This document shows, piece by piece, positions 1 through 6,774 of a stretch of DNA of 13,648 bases. Made by a program: the position numbers and the translations under genes. Position 1 is the stretch's first letter. Each line of letters opens with the position of its first letter. Under the pieces are notes generated by a model. That model was not told the DNA's origin, did no database searches, and saw nothing but the letters and a program-made list of their open reading frames with translations. The stretch comes from an uncultured Atopobium sp. (GTDB lineage Bacteria; Actinomycetota; Coriobacteriia; Coriobacteriales; Atopobiaceae), in assembly GCA_900555335.1 (NCBI GenBank), contig USKU01000027.1:1-13648 (forward strand), given 5' to 3'.

Positions 1-351
1 ATTCGCGGTGCTTTCCTCATTAACCTTGATTCTGTTGGTGCTGGTACACTCTCCATTCTTAAGAATGAGGGAATTGGCAACGTTCGTCGCGCTGACCGCA
101 GAATGACTCGACTCCTTTCTACTATTGCAACTGATCTTCATATTGATGTTGAGCAGAGCGCATTTGACTGGGGCACCACTGATGCAACTCCTGCAATGCA
201 GAATTCAGTTCGTTCTGTTACCTTGATGGGCTTGAATGAGGATGGACTTCCTGCGCTTAGCCGCACCGCTGCTGATGTTCGCGAGAACGTTAATGCTGGT
301 CAGTGTGCTGACGCTGCAGCTCTTGTTACTGAGCTTATTAGACGCTCATAA
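1..351 (+). CDS. Peptidase-like protein, probably M28 family, C-terminal part (5' truncated)
   Basis: The reading frame is open from the first base and stops at TAA 349-351, giving 116 visible residues of a protein whose start lies outside the window. The visible part begins with the segment FLINLDSVGAGTLSILKNEG and ends with GLPALSRTAADVRENVN followed by a short helical tail. The NLDxVGxG strand and the late 'DGLPALS...AD...ENV' segment resemble the C-terminal half of M28-type zinc aminopeptidases, but the metal-binding residues of that family would mostly lie upstream and cannot be checked. A membrane or signal segment also cannot be assessed. It converges on the adhesin gene and shares the hairpin at 381-412 as terminator. 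The coding frame is certain; the family name is a moderate-confidence reading. Confidence 0.6.
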   Translation: MRGAFLINLDSVGAGTLSILKNEGIGNVRRADRRMTRLLSTIATDLHIDVEQSAFDWGTTDATPAMQNSVRSVTLMGLNEDGLPALSRTAADVRENVNAGQCADAAALVTELIRRS

Positions 352-380
352 ACGAACAAGAAACTAGTACAAATTTTTAT

Positions 381-412
381 GAAAGGGCAGAAAGTTCTGC
401 CCTTTCTTTTTT
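381..412 (+). terminator. Rho-independent terminator between convergent genes
   Basis: A perfect 10-bp stem (381-390 with 397-406, GAAAGGGCAG and its complement) closes a 6-base loop and is followed by six T residues at 407-412. It ends the plus-strand peptidase gene 30 bases after its stop. On the minus strand the same hairpin lies 25 bases past the adhesin stop codon and is followed by an AT-rich run, so it may serve both genes. Confidence 0.85.
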
Positions 413-436
413 GAGCAGCAAGACAAGATCACACAA

Positions 437-2692
437 CTAAAGAGGACGTCTTATTTTTGCTGTAAATACATGAGTGCATCCAATAAGTACTGATCCTGCC
501 AGAGCAAGCAAAAGAGGAATTGCATACGCATTGTCTGCCGTGCCCGGAAGATGGGGCTTAGGAGCTACGCGAATAGTCTGAGCTTTAGAGTGACTGTCGG
601 TGTGCGATGCAACCTCTTCACCACTTTTTGAGATTGTTTCATAGGCGGTAACTTCTTTGCCCTCCAGCGAGGCAGTCCTTACAGAAAAAGGAACCGCAGC
701 TTCTCCTGATGAGGTGGGAGCTTTGAAGCGGACAGTTCCGCGAGCAACAGGCTCTGCCGTACCTTCTTGGAGCTGCTTTGTTTCATAGAGTTCTCCAGTA
801 ATTTCGTACTCTTCCCCTGGAGTAAGCCCTTCATATTTGATGTGATCAACAAGATTGAGCACCTCGGTGTATTCAGGATTTTTTGATCCCGCAGCATCTA
901 CAAGCATTGTTTGTAAAGAAATTCTTTCATCAATGAGTTCAGGTGCTTCTACAGTCTCTTCAGAAGTAAGGGTAACCGTAGGGTTCCATTCTTTGTTAAG
1001 AGAGTATCCTGCTGGAGCCGTAATCTCTTTAAGTGAATAGGAGCCAAAGGGAAGACCTTCAACGGCAGCCTCTCCAAGCTCGTTTGTGTCTACTGTGATG
1101 ACAACTTCGTGAGGAGCAATCCATTTTCCCTGGTAGAAGATGGGTTGAGCAGAGCTATTAGTTAGCTCAATTTTGGCGCCCTTCAGACTTGGCATTTCAT
1201 CCGCTTCAGAATAACCATCGGTCGAACTTAGAGAAGTATGCCCGATTTTCTTAACCTTAAGATTTCCTCTTATTACCTCATCTTTAAAGGTAAAGGAGTG
1301 TTCAGATGAGGAATTCTCTTTTCCGCTAGAAAGATTTGTCCAGATAAGCTTGCCGTCTTGGCTTGATAGCTTCCAGGTTTGAAGAGAAAGTCCTGGGAGT
1401 TTATAACCCTCTGGAGCTTGAATTTCTTCGATCTGGTAATACCCCAAAGGTAACCAGGGTTTCTCGCCAAGAGTAAAGAGGTCATCTCCAGAAACCTTAT
1501 GGTCTGCATCAAAAGAAACAAAACCATGAGAATCAGTCGAGAAAACCCATGTTCTTATTGTTGTTTCAGCAGAGCCACTATAGGTCACTTTAAAAAGCGC
1601 GCCTTGAAGCGTTGCGTTTCCTTGGGGAGAAGCGCTTTGCTGCTCAGAACGAGCGTCTTCGTCGAGGCTAGTGCTGTGGTCAAAGTCTTGTTTTGAAATG
1701 CGTAGATCAAACTCTCCAATAGGAGTATCGGTAACCGTGAGAGTGCTCTCTTCCTGGTTTGTTATTTTTACAGCATGAACCGATTGGTCAAGAAGAAAGC
1801 CCTTTGGAGCAGTGGTTTCCTTTACATACACCGTTCCAACAGGAAGATTGTCGAGCGTTGCAGACCCAGATTTATCAAGGGTGAGACTACCAAGAAGATT
1901 GGTGCAACTCTCGTCGGAATATACTCCGTAGACAGCGCCTTCTAGGGAGTAGTACTCGTTATTGGAGGTGACATCAGGCAATAAGGAGCTTTTGGTAATT
2001 TTGAGTGAGCCAGCTTGCTGCCCAAAGAAAAACAGAACTTGCTTGTCTCCTGTAGGTACAAAGAGCTTTGCAACTCCGCTTTCTGGACCGCCACCATTGT
2101 TTTGAGCATAGTTCATAGCATCGGAATAGAACTGCTCAATAGGTTGATGAAGCTCTGTCTGAGGAACACTTACCGCAAGTGCATGGGCTTCACCACGCAT
2201 AACGGCCCATAGTGCAAACTGTGTAATAGCGCGAGCTCTCCAGCCCGTATATCCATACACGTCCTTTTCTTGGGACGCAGTAGCTCCGTGATAGATGATG
2301 TAATCAATAGCTCGAAGCTGTTCATTTGTATACGTTCCACCGCGAACGCCATTGGTTGAGGTGAGCTTTGTATAAGATTGCGGGTCAACCACACTTCCCG
2401 TTGCTCCTGGCCATGCACCATAGTGGTTAAATTCATCTCCACAGTAAAGATAGGTACCATCGCTAGCAGTCCACATGGGAATTTGCTGTCCACCAGGAAA
2501 ATCTTCTCTTTGTGCAACGGTAAATGAGGGTTCTTGTGCAAAAGCAAGCCTATGAGCAGGCTTTAGGAAAAAATGGCTGAGGAGAAGGGCTCCAAGTAAC
2601 AGAGGGATAAACCAGAAGTGAAAGACAGAAGAAGGAGTTTGTCTTCGTGTAGCTGTTTCCTTCTTAGGTTTTGAGGATTTTGTGATAAACAT
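437..2692 (-). CDS. Wall-anchored thioester / SpaA / T-Q ester-bond adhesin with LPGTA sorting signal
   Basis: A 751-residue surface protein. The start is the ATG at 2692, because GGAGG sits five bases upstream; an in-frame TTG four codons earlier overlaps that ribosome site. A basic N-terminus and hydrophobic segment (about 23-43) form a signal peptide, probably cleaved after AFA (about residue 52). Residues about 60-225 look like a thioester (TQXA) domain: Cys84 in YLYCGDE and Gln158 in ITQFALW are the expected bond partners. Three SpaA-type domains follow (about 228-325, 326-474, 475-590), each with a central Glu (292, 422 or 423, 556) and a closing TDT, KDE or IDE strand. Residues about 591-710 match a T-Q ester-bond/VaFE-type domain (Thr595, Gln705, VTAYE at 681-685). 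LPGTA (715-719), a hydrophobic stretch and KIRRPL form the sortase signal. Likely role: covalent adhesion to host surfaces. No sortase gene is nearby. The bonds are inferred from family knowledge. Confidence 0.88.
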   Translation of the reverse strand: MFITKSSKPKKETATRRQTPSSVFHFWFIPLLLGALLLSHFFLKPAHRLAFAQEPSFTVAQREDFPGGQQIPMWTASDGTYLYCGDEFNHYGAWPGATGSVVDPQSYTKLTSTNGVRGGTYTNEQLRAIDYIIYHGATASQEKDVYGYTGWRARAITQFALWAVMRGEAHALAVSVPQTELHQPIEQFYSDAMNYAQNNGGGPESGVAKLFVPTGDKQVLFFFGQQAGSLKITKSSLLPDVTSNNEYYSLEGAVYGVYSDESCTNLLGSLTLDKSGSATLDNLPVGTVYVKETTAPKGFLLDQSVHAVKITNQEESTLTVTDTPIGEFDLRISKQDFDHSTSLDEDARSEQQSASPQGNATLQGALFKVTYSGSAETTIRTWVFSTDSHGFVSFDADHKVSGDDLFTLGEKPWLPLGYYQIEEIQAPEGYKLPGLSLQTWKLSSQDGKLIWTNLSSGKENSSSEHSFTFKDEVIRGNLKVKKIGHTSLSSTDGYSEADEMPSLKGAKIELTNSSAQPIFYQGKWIAPHEVVITVDTNELGEAAVEGLPFGSYSLKEITAPAGYSLNKEWNPTVTLTSEETVEAPELIDERISLQTMLVDAAGSKNPEYTEVLNLVDHIKYEGLTPGEEYEITGELYETKQLQEGTAEPVARGTVRFKAPTSSGEAAVPFSVRTASLEGKEVTAYETISKSGEEVASHTDSHSKAQTIRVAPKPHLPGTADNAYAIPLLLALAGSVLIGCTHVFTAKIRRPL

Positions 2693-2786
2693 ACGTGCCT
2701 CCAAACTGAAAAATCAGAGGTAGATTGCGTATATAGAGATAATTGGTAATGCATAAACGTGAGCTTTTGTTGCAACATATAGACAA

Positions 2787-2821
2787 TTAGTGTTAACGTA
2801 TTCAGTAATCAGTAACACTTA
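2787..2821. promoter_or_regulatory. Inverted repeat between adhesin and perR-like gene, candidate operator
   Basis: The arm TTAGTGTTA (2787-2795) is matched by TAACACTTA (2813-2821), eight of nine positions complementary, with a 17-base spacer. It lies 19 bases upstream of the regulator start and about 95 bases upstream of the adhesin start, in a 147-base intergenic region that must hold both divergent promoters. No convincing -35/-10 pair could be fixed for either gene. Fur-family proteins bind AT-rich inverted repeats, so autoregulation is possible, but the spacer is longer than in a classical PerR box. Confidence 0.35.
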
Positions 2822-2839
2822 CTAATTAATGAGGTTATC

Positions 2840-3241
2840 GTGCGTTACAGCAAGCAACGTGAGGCAATTCGTACTTATATGGAAGGTCGCCATGACCATC
2901 CAACGGCAGATAGTGTGTATGCAGCAGTAAGAGAGGAATTACCAAACATCTCTCTTGGAACTGTTTACCGTAACCTTATGCAGCTTGTTGACGCAGGCGA
3001 GCTCCAGGTTGTTAATACCGGCGATAATATCTCTCGTTTTGATCCAACAACAACCGAGCATGCACACTTCCAGTGTCATGAGTGTGGCCGTGTCTTTGAT
3101 GTTGATGGACCAGTTCTGAGGGACCTTACCAGCCTCACCAAGGATTCTTGCGGCGAGATTGACTCTTACGCTCTGTGCTTTACGGGTATTTGTAACGAGT
3201 GCCTATCTAAGAATCCAGCGCTCCATCACAGCGTTAACTAA
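2840..3241 (+). CDS. perR: PerR-type Fur-family metal-dependent repressor
   Basis: A 133-residue regulator starting at GTG 2840, with GAGG at 2831-2834 as ribosome binding site. Residues 1-55 form the winged helix, with recognition segment TVYRNL (41-46). Compared with Bacillus subtilis PerR as I recall it, all five regulatory metal ligands are present at a constant offset of 17: His20, Asp68, His74, His76 and Asp87. In PerR these bind Fe or Mn, and iron-catalysed oxidation of the histidines senses peroxide. The structural zinc cysteines are Cys79/Cys82 and Cys118/Cys121. The N-terminus is slightly shorter than in typical PerR. It is divergent from the adhesin gene and ends at a strong terminator, so it is probably monocistronic and may control itself and possibly the adhesin. 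Fur-family membership is near certain; the PerR subtype is inferred from the ligand set. Confidence 0.85.
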   Translation: MRYSKQREAIRTYMEGRHDHPTADSVYAAVREELPNISLGTVYRNLMQLVDAGELQVVNTGDNISRFDPTTTEHAHFQCHECGRVFDVDGPVLRDLTSLTKDSCGEIDSYALCFTGICNECLSKNPALHHSVN

Positions 3242-3270
3242 TTATGCTGCAACAAAACAGCTTTCTTTAG

Positions 3271-3294
3271 GACCGGTGCTTCACCGGTCTTTTT
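3271..3294 (+). terminator. Terminator of the perR-like gene
   Basis: An 8-bp GC-rich stem (GACCGGTG 3271-3278 with CACCGGTC 3282-3289) with a 3-base CTT loop is followed by TTTTT and further T-rich sequence. It lies 30 bases after the stop codon and isolates this gene from the structured block downstream. Confidence 0.85.
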
Positions 3295-3675
3295 CTTTAT
3301 GGGGGAGCCTCAGGTTTGCGAGAAAACCTGTCCGCTAGACGTGCCCGCAGACCCGCATGTCCTACAGAAGGAAAGCTACTTGGCATGACGGGATCTCCGC
3401 CAAGCAGTTTTGCCCGAGGAAGGTGGAGTTGTCGGGTGGAGAGTAGGCGCCTATAAGAGGTGGGATAGTGGTGTGCGGGGGTTTCTCGCCAGAAGTACTT
3501 TTGCATAGCGCTCCTTTCGTTGGAGAGCATGCTAAAGAGTGACTTTGTGCCTATTCTGACCAGCGCTTGTCCAGTTTCTGTCAGGGAAAATTTGTGTAGG
3601 CGCATATTTGTTGCATACGCGCAGCTAGGCAGAAAACGACGCATCAAACTTTTATTTAGTTGCTAAGCAAGCAAT
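3295..3675. ncRNA. Hairpin-dense block without a gene; candidate structured non-coding RNA
   Basis: This stretch between the perR terminator and the tRNA-Gly promoter has no convincing protein gene but many complementary segments: 3311-3317/3324-3330 (7 bp, 6-base loop), 3379-3384/3399-3404, 3413-3417/3432-3436, the palindrome TAGGCGCCTA at 3444-3453, 3503-3532 (stem with one bulge and one mismatch, TTTCGTT loop), 3547-3553/3597-3603 enclosing 3556-3560/3580-3584, and 3600-3607/3615-3622 (8-bp stem, one mismatch). The last stem overlaps the previous pair, so they are alternatives. The plus strand at 3416-3480 is rich in GG tracts; its complement has C-rich stretches. The hallmark sequences I know for RNase P RNA, tmRNA, SRP RNA and 5S rRNA were sought and not found. 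Strand is unresolved: one U-G pair favours plus, another position favours minus. No promoter or dedicated terminator could be fixed. Confidence 0.35.
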
Positions 3676-3695
3676 TAAAAGGCAAAAAATACTGT

Positions 3696-3703
3696 GATAA
3701 AAT
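3696..3703 (+). promoter_or_regulatory. Probable extended -10 of the tRNA-Gly promoter
   Basis: The sequence TGTGATAAAAT (3693-3703) resembles an extended -10 element and lies 11 bases before the first base of the mature tRNA, which would place transcription start a few bases upstream of it. The -35 region (about 3675-3680, TTAAAA) is poor. Confidence 0.45.
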
Positions 3704-3713
3704 CTACACAATT

Positions 3714-3788
3714 GCGGGTATCGCCAAGTGGTAAGGCAATGGCTTCCCAAGCCATCATCCGCGGGTTCGAATCCCGTTGCCCGCTCCA
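3714..3788 (+). tRNA. tRNA-Gly (anticodon CCC)
   Basis: A complete cloverleaf is readable. The acceptor stem is GCGGGTA with TGCCCGC (one G-U pair), the D arm is GCC/GGC, the anticodon stem ATGGC/GCCAT encloses loop TTCCCAA with anticodon CCC, and the T arm contains TTCGAAT. Discriminator T3785 is followed by an encoded CCA at 3786-3788. It decodes GGG. It is followed within 12 bases by its own terminator. Confidence 0.96.
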
Positions 3789-3797
3789 AAGACATAC

Positions 3798-3820
3798 AAG
3801 AGCCCTTCGGGGCTCTTTTT
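3798..3820 (+). terminator. Terminator of tRNA-Gly
   Basis: A stem GAGCCC/GGGCTC (3800-3805 with 3810-3815), extended by two A-T pairs, closes a TTCG tetraloop and is followed by TTTTT. The UUCG loop is an especially stable type. Confidence 0.9.
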
Positions 3821-3954
3821 ATGGACAAGATTGAAATTTGGCGTTGTGAAGAAGGTTGTTCGGGTAGAAGTTGAGCGGAAATATTTTGGATATATCTTTG
3901 ATAGAGCGTGCTTAAGTACTCGAATTACGCGGACTGATGGTTGAAGGGAACAAC

Positions 3955-5232
3955 ATGGCACAAATTCCTATGACAGATCAAGAGGTAAAGATTGCCCTTG
4001 ATGCGCTGTCAGATCAGATTGATAAATATGCAGAGCTTCTTGTGAAGAAGGGGTGTGCAATTTCTGAGGGAAGTCAGCTGGTAATTAATGCTTCGATTGA
4101 GATTGCTGATTTTGCCCGTAGGGTTCAGCGAGCAGCTTATGCGGCTGGCGCAGAATTTGTCACAGTTATTTGGGGCGATCAAGAGTCCTCAAGAATTATG
4201 TACGAAAACGTTGACCTAGCCCGTCTCTCTAAGACACCAAGCTGGAAGATTGAGCAGCTTAACTCCCTTGCAGAGCAGGGTGCAGCATTTTTGTTCCTCT
4301 CGTCTGATGACCCAAATGGTCTAAAGGGAATTGATCCAGAAAAGCCAGCTGCTGTTTCTCGCGCAAGAAACTTAGAGTGCGACGTCTTTAGAAACGGTAT
4401 GGACTTTGGTAAAAACGTTTGGTGTATTGCTGGTGTTCCTGCAGCTGAATGGGCAAAGGTAATTTTCCCCGAGCTTTCCGAGGCTGAGGCAATCTACAGG
4501 CTTTGGATTGCAATTTTAGACGTTGCTCATGCAAGTGGAGAAGATCCTCAGAGTGCTTGGGAGACCCACAATGCAACATTTGAGAAAACCAAGCGCTTCA
4601 TGAATTCTCACCAGTTTGAAGAGCTTCGCTATGAATCTTCAAATGGAACTAATCTGACTATTGGTATGAACCCAGGGCATCTTTGGGAGGGCGGCGCTGG
4701 AAAGACGCAGGATGGAACGTTGTTCTTCCCTAACATTCCTACCGAGGAAGTCTTTACAACGCCAAACTATCGCAAGGTAAACGGCACTGTTCACTCTGCG
4801 TTGCCTCTGATTCATGCCGGCCAGATTGTTAAAAACTTCTGGTTTACCTTCAAAGACGGCGAGGTTGTTGACTACGGCGCTGAGCAGGGCAAAGACGTTC
4901 TGACTTCTATTGTTTCTCAAAAGGGCGGTAAGTACCTGGGAGAATGCGCTTTAATCTCTAAGAACACGCCTATTCGCCAGAGCGGCATTCTGTTCTACGA
5001 TACCCTGTATGACGAGAATGCTAGCTGCCATTTAGCACTTGGAATGGGCTTCCCAGAGTGCCTGAAGGGCGGCCTTGAGATGAGCCCAGATGAGCTCTTG
5101 GCCCACGGTGTTAATCAGAGCACTACGCACGTTGATTTTATGATTGGTGCAGACGATTTGAACATTTGGGGAATTTCTGCCGATGGAAAAGAAACACCAA
5201 TTTTCGTAAATGGACAATGGGCATGGGAGTAA
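3955..5232 (+). CDS. M29-family metallo-aminopeptidase (AmpS/PepS type)
   Basis: A 425-residue cytoplasmic aminopeptidase that removes N-terminal residues from peptides. The start is taken as ATG 3955, preceded by GAAGGG with suitable spacing; an in-frame ATG 18 bases earlier lacks a ribosome site. The five M29 metal-binding positions can be matched: Glu264 or Glu265 in IPTEEVFT, Glu330 in KYLGECAL, His359 in DENASCHLALG, and His392 and Asp394 in TTHVDFMIG. The Glu-to-His spacing of 29 and the His-x-Asp pair agree with aminopeptidase T as I recall it. The length is usual for the family and there is no signal peptide or membrane segment. It stands alone between two tRNA genes, with about 130 bp upstream after the tRNA-Gly terminator and no clear promoter found there. 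No hairpin with a T-run follows its stop, so transcripts may read into tRNA-Lys. Confidence 0.95.
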   Translation: MAQIPMTDQEVKIALDALSDQIDKYAELLVKKGCAISEGSQLVINASIEIADFARRVQRAAYAAGAEFVTVIWGDQESSRIMYENVDLARLSKTPSWKIEQLNSLAEQGAAFLFLSSDDPNGLKGIDPEKPAAVSRARNLECDVFRNGMDFGKNVWCIAGVPAAEWAKVIFPELSEAEAIYRLWIAILDVAHASGEDPQSAWETHNATFEKTKRFMNSHQFEELRYESSNGTNLTIGMNPGHLWEGGAGKTQDGTLFFPNIPTEEVFTTPNYRKVNGTVHSALPLIHAGQIVKNFWFTFKDGEVVDYGAEQGKDVLTSIVSQKGGKYLGECALISKNTPIRQSGILFYDTLYDENASCHLALGMGFPECLKGGLEMSPDELLAHGVNQSTTHVDFMIGADDLNIWGISADGKETPIFVNGQWAWE

Positions 5233-5252
5233 ACTGCTACACTATCCTAGTT

Positions 5253-5272
5253 GCGTGGTAAAATTGCCACGC
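5253..5272. promoter_or_regulatory. Perfect inverted repeat overlapping the probable tRNA-Lys promoter
   Basis: GCGTGG (5253-5258) and CCACGC (5267-5272) are exact complements; a T-G and an A-T pair extend the stem to 8 bp with an AAAT loop. Inside it lies TGGTAAAAT, a plausible extended -10 (hexamer TAAAAT 5259-5264) with transcription expected near 5271, ten bases before the tRNA. The -35 region is weak. There is no T-run after the stem, so it is not a standard terminator for the aminopeptidase gene. Confidence 0.4.
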
Positions 5273-5280
5273 CCGATAAT

Positions 5281-5356
5281 GGGCCGTTAGCTCAGTTGGT
5301 AGAGCAGGGGACTTTTAATCCCAAGGTCTAGGGTTCGAACCCCTAACGGCCCACCA
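5281..5356 (+). tRNA. tRNA-Lys (anticodon TTT)
   Basis: The acceptor stem GGGCCGT/ACGGCCC is perfect, the D arm contains AGCTCAGTTGGTAGAGC, the anticodon stem GGGGA/TCCCA (one G-A end mismatch) encloses loop CTTTTAA with anticodon TTT, and the T arm GGGTTCGAACCCC is standard. Discriminator A5353 is followed by an encoded CCA. It decodes AAA and AAG. Confidence 0.97.
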
Positions 5357-5364
5357 GGTAATTC

Positions 5365-5402
5365 AAAGGTCGGGTACCATAGTGGTACTCGACCTTTTCT
5401 TT
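5365..5402 (+). terminator. Terminator between tRNA-Lys and purB
   Basis: A 14-bp stem (5365-5378 with 5384-5397, one G-T pair) closes a 5-base ATAGT loop and is followed by TCTTTT. It begins eight bases after the tRNA CCA and ends about 22 bases before the purB start codon. That leaves no room for a separate purB promoter downstream of it. Confidence 0.88.
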
Positions 5403-5424
5403 TACGAGCAGAAGGAGTCTCATC

Positions 5425-6771
5425 GTGGTAGATCGCTACACCGGCAAAGAAATGGGCCACATCTTTTCTTTGGAGAACAAGTACGCCGTTTGGCAGGAGA
5501 TTGAAGTCCTTGCGTGCGAAGCACAGGCTGAGCTTGGTGTTATTGGCATTTCTCGCGAAGAGGCAGCTTGGATTCGAGAGCACGCTGCGTTTAATCGCGC
5601 TGAGGTAGACGAGATTGAGGCCGTTACCAACCACGACGTCATTGCCTTCCTGACCAATATGGGCTCCTACATCGATGCCAAGGTTCCAGAGGGTGAGCTT
5701 AAGCCAAGTCGCTGGGTTCACTACGGTATGACCTCAACAGACCTGGGTGATACAGCCCTTTGCTATCAGCTCACCCAGGCATGTGACCTGCTCATTGCTG
5801 CGGTTCGTCGCTGCGCTGCTATCTGCAAGCGTCGCGCATTTGAGGAGCGCGATACTCTGTGCGTTGGTCGCACTCATGGCATTCATGCTGAGCCTATGAC
5901 CTTTGGCATGAAATTTGGTAGCTGGGCCTGGGAGTTTAAGCGCGACCTTGACCGCTTGAAGGATGCTCGTAAAAACGTTGCCTATGGTGCTATTTCTGGT
6001 GCTGTTGGAACCTACTCTTCTATTGATCCTTTTGTAGAGGAGTATGTTTGCGAGAAACTCGGTCTTGTCCACGATCCACTTTCAACCCAGGTTATTTCTC
6101 GCGACCACCACGCTTACCTTGCTGGTGTTCTGGCAACCGTTGCCGCTACCTGTGAGCGTATTGCAACTGAGATGCGTGCGCTGCAGAAGACCGATACCCT
6201 CGAGGCTGAGGAGCCATTCCGCAAGGGTCAGAAGGGCTCTTCCGCTATGCCTCACAAGCGAAACCCCATTACTGCCGAGAAGATCTGTGGTTTGTCCCGC
6301 GTAGTTAAGGCTAACGCACAGGTTGCTTTTGATAACGTTGCTCTTTGGCATGAGCGTGATATCAGCCACTCTTCCGCTGAGCGCGTTGCTCAGGCAGATA
6401 GTTTTATTGCTCTTGACCACATGCTGTCAAAGCTTGAGTTCCTGCTTGATGGCATGGTCCTGTATCCAGAGCAGATGATGGCCAATCTCAATAAGACCCG
6501 TGGTATGCTCTTCTCGTCAAAGGTTCTTCTTGCCCTGGTCAACACTGGTATTACTCGTGAAGAGGCGTACAAGATTGTTCAGTCCAACGCTATGAAGGTC
6601 TGGGCAGATATTCAGCAGTGCAAGGAAGGAGCATCCTACCAGGAGCTTCTTGAGGCAGATCCAGCCTGTACGCTGAGCCATGAGGAGCTTGAGAAAATCT
6701 TTGATCCTCGCGCATTCCTTACTCGTTCAAACGTTTTGTTTGACCGTCTCGAGCATCTTGAATTGGACTAA
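5425..6771 (+). CDS. purB: Adenylosuccinate lyase
   Basis: A 448-residue cytoplasmic enzyme that splits SAICAR to AICAR plus fumarate and adenylosuccinate to AMP plus fumarate, two steps of purine synthesis. The fumarase/ASL superfamily signature GSSAMPHKRNP is at residues 271-281 and carries the catalytic-loop serine. His151 in GRTHGIHAEPMT and His70 in TNHDVIAF match conserved active-site positions. The length fits the bacterial family. The start is GTG 5425, seven bases after AAGGAG (5412-5417). It lies directly behind tRNA-Lys and its terminator, and the next gene begins three bases after its stop, which suggests translational coupling. Its transcription probably depends on read-through from upstream (see findings). 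Confidence 0.97.
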   Translation: MVDRYTGKEMGHIFSLENKYAVWQEIEVLACEAQAELGVIGISREEAAWIREHAAFNRAEVDEIEAVTNHDVIAFLTNMGSYIDAKVPEGELKPSRWVHYGMTSTDLGDTALCYQLTQACDLLIAAVRRCAAICKRRAFEERDTLCVGRTHGIHAEPMTFGMKFGSWAWEFKRDLDRLKDARKNVAYGAISGAVGTYSSIDPFVEEYVCEKLGLVHDPLSTQVISRDHHAYLAGVLATVAATCERIATEMRALQKTDTLEAEEPFRKGQKGSSAMPHKRNPITAEKICGLSRVVKANAQVAFDNVALWHERDISHSSAERVAQADSFIALDHMLSKLEFLLDGMVLYPEQMMANLNKTRGMLFSSKVLLALVNTGITREEAYKIVQSNAMKVWADIQQCKEGASYQELLEADPACTLSHEELEKIFDPRAFLTRSNVLFDRLEHLELD

Positions 6772-6774
6772 ATC

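Noticed and set aside
3361..3380. ACAGAAGGAAAGCTAC considered as an SRP RNA or RNase P core
   Set aside because: Neither the SRP helix 8 motif (GTCAGG...GGAAGxAGC) nor the RNase P motif GAGGAAAGTCC is present.
3303..3391. Short plus-strand frame beginning ATGGGGGAG at about 3299 with two cysteines (about 30 codons)
   Set aside because: It has no ribosome binding site, because the T-run of the perR terminator lies directly before it, and it has no recognisable pattern.
3432..3453. Resemblance of GGGTGGAGAGTAGG to the 3' part of 5S rRNA
   Set aside because: The conserved centre of 5S rRNA (CCGAACxCGGAAGTTAAG-like) is absent and the flanks do not pair as in 5S.
3297..3503. A 69-codon minus-strand frame with a good AAAGGAG site before ATG 3503
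   Set aside because: Its composition (Arg- and Pro-rich, no domain pattern) follows the GC-rich hairpins of this block, and its ribosome site is one arm of the 3503-3532 hairpin. It is more likely a shadow of structured RNA than a protein gene.
5267..5280. GATAAT at 5275-5280 as the tRNA-Lys -10 element
   Set aside because: It abuts the first base of the mature tRNA, so transcription would start inside the tRNA. TAAAAT at 5259-5264 is better placed.
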